DNA of 64,000 nt from Desulfovibrio litoralis DSM 11393 (lineage in GTDB: Bacteria > Desulfobacterota > Desulfovibrionia > Desulfovibrionales > Desulfovibrionaceae), in NCBI RefSeq assembly GCF_900143255.1, contig NZ_FRDI01000009.1, forward strand, positions 29,317 to 93,316, read 5' to 3'. A program made the position numbers and the translations under genes. This document shows, piece after piece, positions 60,895 to 64,000 of this stretch. Every line of letters starts with the position of its first letter. Position 1 is the stretch's first letter. A model generated the notes under the pieces. That model did no database searches. It saw nothing but the letters and a program-made list of their open reading frames with translations, and was not told the origin of the DNA.

Positions 60895-61809
60895 ATGAGA
60901 CAAAAGAAAATATTGTGTATTGGAAATGCGGTTTTAGATCAGCTCTTTTTTATGAATTCCATGCCACACAGAGCGGGAAAGTTTTTTGCTGAAAGTTTTT
61001 TGGAAGCAGGGGGCGGACCGGCTGCGACTGCCGCTGTAACAATCGTTAAACTTGGTTGTTATGCCAGACTTTGGAGTAGGATAGGCGAAGACTCAATCGG
61101 CGACCGTATAGTTTCCGAGCTTCAAGGTTTTGGCGTTGATATGACGGGTCTTGAGCGTTTAAAGGGCGTGTGTTCTTCTTTTGCTTCTGTTGTTGTTGAT
61201 AAAAAAGGCGAGCGAATGATTATCGGTTATGTTGACCCTAATTTGCCGAAAAACGCCGATGGTTTACCGCTTGAACAAGTAAAAGATTTTGATTGTGTTT
61301 TGGCTGATGTACGTTGGCTCAAGGGAGCGGAAGCCGTACTTGAAGAAGCAAAAAAACATAATGTTCCTACTGTGTTAGACGCTGATCTCTGTCCTGATGT
61401 CGAGGCTTTGCAACGTCTTGTTCCGTTAGCTCGCCATGTTGTTTTTTCAGAGGGCGGGCTTAAACAATATAGCGGAGTAAAAGAGTTGGAAGTCGGGTTG
61501 CATCTTGCGGCAAAACTTGCACCAAATTCAACGCATTATGTTACTTTGGGGCATCGAGGTTGTTTGTGGATTGAAAACAATCAGATCAACGCTTATCCCG
61601 CATTCAGAGTGGATATTGTAGATACAACAGGTGCGGGCGATGTGTTTCACGGGGCTTTTGCCGTGGGAATCGCCGAGGGTATGTCGGCACAAGAGATTAT
61701 TAGGTTTGCGGCGGCAACGGCGGCTCTTAAATGTACAAAAGCCGGCGGAAGAGCGGGAATTCCCGATAGAGCCTCGTTAAATTCTTTTTTACAAGACAAA
61801 AATATTTAA
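60895..61809 (+). CDS. PfkB-family sugar kinase resembling sulfofructose kinase YihV
   Basis: 304 aa ribokinase fold. PfkB signatures: GGGPAATAAVTIVKLG near residue 38-53 and DTTGAGDVFHGAFAVG with the catalytic aspartate near 244. From memory of E. coli YihV the match runs through the whole protein: KGERMIIGY, VLADVRW, FSEGGLKQYSGVKE, VDTTGAGDVFHGA, ALKCTKAGGRAGIPD. Of the sulfonate-contacting residues I recall in YihV (K27, N109, R138), the lysine (GK at 28-29) and arginine (VRW) are kept and the asparagine is glycine. Sulfofructose kinase is thus plausible; another ketohexose kinase is possible. Confidence 0.82.
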   Translation: MRQKKILCIGNAVLDQLFFMNSMPHRAGKFFAESFLEAGGGPAATAAVTIVKLGCYARLWSRIGEDSIGDRIVSELQGFGVDMTGLERLKGVCSSFASVVVDKKGERMIIGYVDPNLPKNADGLPLEQVKDFDCVLADVRWLKGAEAVLEEAKKHNVPTVLDADLCPDVEALQRLVPLARHVVFSEGGLKQYSGVKELEVGLHLAAKLAPNSTHYVTLGHRGCLWIENNQINAYPAFRVDIVDTTGAGDVFHGAFAVGIAEGMSAQEIIRFAAATAALKCTKAGGRAGIPDRASLNSFLQDKNI

Positions 61810-61907
61810 GACTATTTTGCAAGGGGCTTTATTTAGTTTTTTGCGAGGTTTAAGTTTTAAAGCTTCGAGATTTTTGTATAATTTATTATAGTTTTGCGTT
61901 AAAGTTT

Positions 61908-61944
61908 AGACGGTTGTAAATATAGATTTACGCCGTCTTTTTTG
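61908..61944 (+). terminator. Terminator after the kinase gene
   Basis: AGACGG (61908) pairs with CCGTCT (61933-61938), and GTAAAT/ATTTAC continues the stem inside; a six-T run with further T-rich sequence follows. It separates the kinase from the tautomerase gene. Confidence 0.8.
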
Positions 61945-61991
61945 TTATTATCAGAAAAACAAAATTATATTTGTAAAACAAGGAGTAAAAC

Positions 61992-62195
61992 ATGCCATTT
62001 ATCAACATAAAACTCACCGGCGGAAGCGAAGCCCCGTCTAAAGAACAAAAAGCCGAACTTATTAAAGGTGTTACGGAAGTAATGGTGCGGGTTTTAAATA
62101 AAAATCCGGCAAGCACGGTTGTGATTATTGAAGAGATAGATATGGACAACTATGGCTTGGGCGGCGAAAGTATTACGGAAAGACGCAAAAAGTAG
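61992..62195 (+). CDS. 4-oxalocrotonate tautomerase-family protein
   Basis: 67 aa. The catalytic proline follows the start methionine (MPFINIKLTGG), as the family requires, and the rest fits the beta-alpha-beta monomer: KAELIKGVTEVMVRVLNKNPASTVVIIEEI then NYGLGGESI. Members form hexamers that shift double bonds in oxo-acids. The substrate here is unknown. AAGGAG precedes the ATG. A run of eight G follows its stop codon. Confidence 0.9.
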   Translation: MPFINIKLTGGSEAPSKEQKAELIKGVTEVMVRVLNKNPASTVVIIEEIDMDNYGLGGESITERRKK

Positions 62196-62239
62196 GGGGG
62201 GGTGTGGTTTTTTTATATATTTAAGCCCAAGGTGTCGCT

Positions 62240-63643
62240 ATGATAACGGAAGAAGAAAAAAACGCATATTTTATTGAACAGAATATGCGTTGTAATATTG
62301 AGCAATATCGGCTGTTAAAAAAATGCTCTGACATCCAAGATCTTACAGAGTGGAATAATTGGAGAGAAGAGAATCCTGACGAAGCAATTGTTTTACAAGG
62401 TGCGAATTTAAAGGGTTTTTTCTTGCGAGGGGCAAGTTTTAGCTATGCAGAGTTGCAACTGGCAAATTTTGAAGATGCTAAATGCCAAAAGGCAAACTTT
62501 GAAAATGCTGAGTGCCAGTGGGTACGATTCTTTAGAGCCCAATGTCAAGGGGCAATATTTTGGGATACTGGATGCCAGCACACAAATTTTCAATTTACCA
62601 AATGTCAAGAGACACAATTTACTGATGCTAAATGCCAACATGCAAATTTTTGGAAAGCAAATTGCCAAAAGGCAGATTTTAGAGATGCTAAATGCCAAGC
62701 GACAAGCTTTGAAGATACTGAGTGCCAAGGAGCAAATTTTAGTAACACAGATTGTCTAAGGGCAAAGTTTTTTGGAGCCAATTGTCAGGGGGCAAGATTA
62801 TTAGAAGCCAATTTGCAAGAAACAAATTTTACCTATGCTGACTGCCAAGGTGCAAAATTTTCGATGTCACAATGCCAAGAAAGTAAATTTACTGGTGCCA
62901 GATTACAAGGAACAGAATTTATCCTAACACAATTACAAAACACCTGCTTCGACTCCACTACTTTTGATAATGTTACTGCTTTTAGCTATTGTGATATTGA
63001 CAGAAAAACAAATTTTAGCTCAACCAGCCTTAGTTCCGTAATTATAGACCCAGGTAGGCGGGCTTTATTAGAGCGAAATATTAGAGAGATACACTGGACA
63101 AAGTGGTATGGCGAAACGTGGTGGGCTAAGCTTAACCCTAAGTCGTTTTTGACTCGATTTTTTTGGTGGCTGACTGATTATGGCTTTAGCAGTAAGCGTA
63201 TTTTACTGTTTGGCTTTGATATGATTGTATTTTTTGCGTGTATTTATACGCTTTTCCCTGAGATGTTATCTATTGGTAGTACGAAGTTAGCATCACCAAA
63301 CTTCTTTCAAATGTTAGCGTTTTCAGCGTCCACTATGGTTACTTTAGGCTTTAGTAATATTAATGTGGCGGTTACTCAATTAAAGCCTAGCGGTGGGGGA
63401 ATGTTTTGGGTAACTTTCAATTTGATGATGGGTTATTTTATCTTAGCGGTTTTAGTAACCAGAATAGGTATTTTATTTCAAACTCTCGCCCCGGGGTATG
63501 AAGTTCCAGAAGAAACAGATGAAGAAACGAGCTTAGAACACAAGAATAATGCCAATAAAATAATAACTGGTGATGTAATTTGGTTTTTTAAATTAATACT
63601 TTATGTTATTGCACTATATTGTATTGAAATGCCATTTAAGTAA
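62240..63643 (+). CDS. Pentapeptide-repeat protein fused to a K+-channel-like pore
   Basis: 467 aa. Residues about 50-240 are pentapeptide repeats arranged as decapeptides with the recurring pattern A-x-C-Q-x-A-x-F; about thirteen of them carry cysteine at the same place. After a linker come helix one (about 312-332), a pore segment FSASTMVTLGFSN that resembles the potassium filter TVGYGD, helix two (about 392-415) and a final helix (about 447-463). A cytosolic beta-helix fused to a two-helix ion channel is therefore likely. Filter residues are altered, so ion choice is open. It starts 44 bases after the tautomerase gene. Confidence 0.8.
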   Translation: MITEEEKNAYFIEQNMRCNIEQYRLLKKCSDIQDLTEWNNWREENPDEAIVLQGANLKGFFLRGASFSYAELQLANFEDAKCQKANFENAECQWVRFFRAQCQGAIFWDTGCQHTNFQFTKCQETQFTDAKCQHANFWKANCQKADFRDAKCQATSFEDTECQGANFSNTDCLRAKFFGANCQGARLLEANLQETNFTYADCQGAKFSMSQCQESKFTGARLQGTEFILTQLQNTCFDSTTFDNVTAFSYCDIDRKTNFSSTSLSSVIIDPGRRALLERNIREIHWTKWYGETWWAKLNPKSFLTRFFWWLTDYGFSSKRILLFGFDMIVFFACIYTLFPEMLSIGSTKLASPNFFQMLAFSASTMVTLGFSNINVAVTQLKPSGGGMFWVTFNLMMGYFILAVLVTRIGILFQTLAPGYEVPEETDEETSLEHKNNANKIITGDVIWFFKLILYVIALYCIEMPFK

Positions 63644-63691
63644 ATTGATGTGCTGTGATCATGTTTTGGGGTGAATTTTTTATCTTATACT

Positions 63692-64000
63692 GGCTCTCCC
63701 TCAAAGACGGGGGCAGGTAGAAAAAATCTAATAAAAAAGACATACTGCCATAAAGCGGTATGCCTAACAGGGCAAAACGCGATTCCGACCAAAGAAAGGA
63801 GATCGCCCTGTGGAAAGAATTCTAATCGGTTTGCCAGAATTTACAATAGAAAATGTTGTTTCCGCCAAACCCGTGGTATTACAAGTTTCTTGGATGGGAC
63901 AGGCTGTTTGCCCGCATTGTGGCAGCAAGCAACTGCGTATCAAGGATAGTTTTTGGAGAAGCATAAAAAATATACCATTGCGTGCAAGTCCTTCGTCTTT
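63692..64000 (+). mobile_element. ISL3-type insertion sequence, left end (cut by window edge)
   Basis: The sequence GGCTCTCCCTCAAAGACGGG from 63692 resembles the terminal inverted repeat of ISL3 elements and lies about 50 bases after the channel gene. A hairpin (CATACTGCC with GCGGTATG, 63742-63764) and a transposase start follow. The right end and target duplication are outside the window. Confidence 0.65.
63810..64000 (+). CDS. ISL3-family transposase, N-terminal part
   Basis: GTG 63810 with AAAGGAGAT about ten bases upstream opens a frame running off the window (63 codons). It reads VERILIGLPEFTIENVV, then a zinc-binding segment VCPHCGSKQLRIKDSFWRS and IKNIPL, the typical ISL3 transposase N-terminus (CPxC...). 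The catalytic DDE part is not in the window. A short competing frame at 63671 is discarded. Confidence 0.8.
   Translation, partial: MERILIGLPEFTIENVVSAKPVVLQVSWMGQAVCPHCGSKQLRIKDSFWRSIKNIPLRASPSS

Noticed and set aside
63671..63949. Plus-strand reading frame of 92 codons at the IS end
   Set aside because: It overlaps the transposase in another frame; the transposase frame has the zinc motif and a ribosome site.

Overview
The window looks like a chromosomal segment of a low-GC, Gram-negative, flagellated, anaerobic member of the Desulfovibrionaceae (Desulfovibrio/Bilophila/Lawsonia-type). The evidence is outer-membrane LPS machinery (lptD, lptE, waaA), a motA-motB-motB-fliL-fliN-fliO-fliP-fliQ block, a DUF4390 gene paired with an NtrY-type kinase, a short MetH without reactivation domain, two TRAP uptake systems and likely organosulfonate genes. 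Taxonomy is inferred from gene content only. No tRNA, rRNA or CRISPR array was recognised.

Layout. 1-1.4 kb: an amino-acid ABC transporter (permease runs off the left edge, binding protein). 1.4-11.7 kb: housekeeping genes (zinc ribbon, lptD, alr, waaA, lipoprotein, mutS, LapA-like, HIT). 11.7-13.4 kb: a non-coding palindromic repeat element (A). 13.5-21.2 kb: a minus-strand run leuS-lptE-holA-radC-acyP-lon. 21.4-22.4 kb: a second copy of the palindromic element (B), with its core inverted relative to A. 22.5-27 kb: a Cache-domain membrane protein, a phosphodiester glycosidase and a FUSC transporter. 27.1-37.9 kb: DUF4390, NtrY-like kinase, yggS, flagellar stator and export genes, then a periplasmic binding protein fused to a cytidine-deaminase fold that has lost its catalytic residues. 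38-44.8 kb: HD nuclease, MetH, thioredoxin, ArgA-like acetyltransferase, hpt and a DUF3426 protein. 44.9-50.2 kb: accessory genes (membrane protein, WbsX/GH99-like, propeller-like protein, ankyrin protein).

50.6-62.2 kb looks like a catabolic island. A HisD-family dehydrogenase resembling sulfopropanediol dehydrogenase HpsN is followed by a TRAP transporter (dctP and fused dctQM) and a GntR regulator. A second TRAP transporter (dctQ-dctM-dctP, minus strand) is divergent from a class II aldolase, a PfkB kinase that strongly resembles the sulfofructose kinase YihV, and a small tautomerase. I infer uptake and breakdown of C3 and C6 sulfonates; a desulfonating lyase and an isomerase are not in the window. 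A decayed duplicate of the dehydrogenase 3' end lies between the dehydrogenase and dctP.

62.2-64 kb: a pentapeptide-repeat protein with a regular cysteine ladder fused to a potassium-channel-like pore, then the left end of an ISL3-type insertion sequence cut by the window edge. A dispersed intergenic repeat occurs at least six times across the window.
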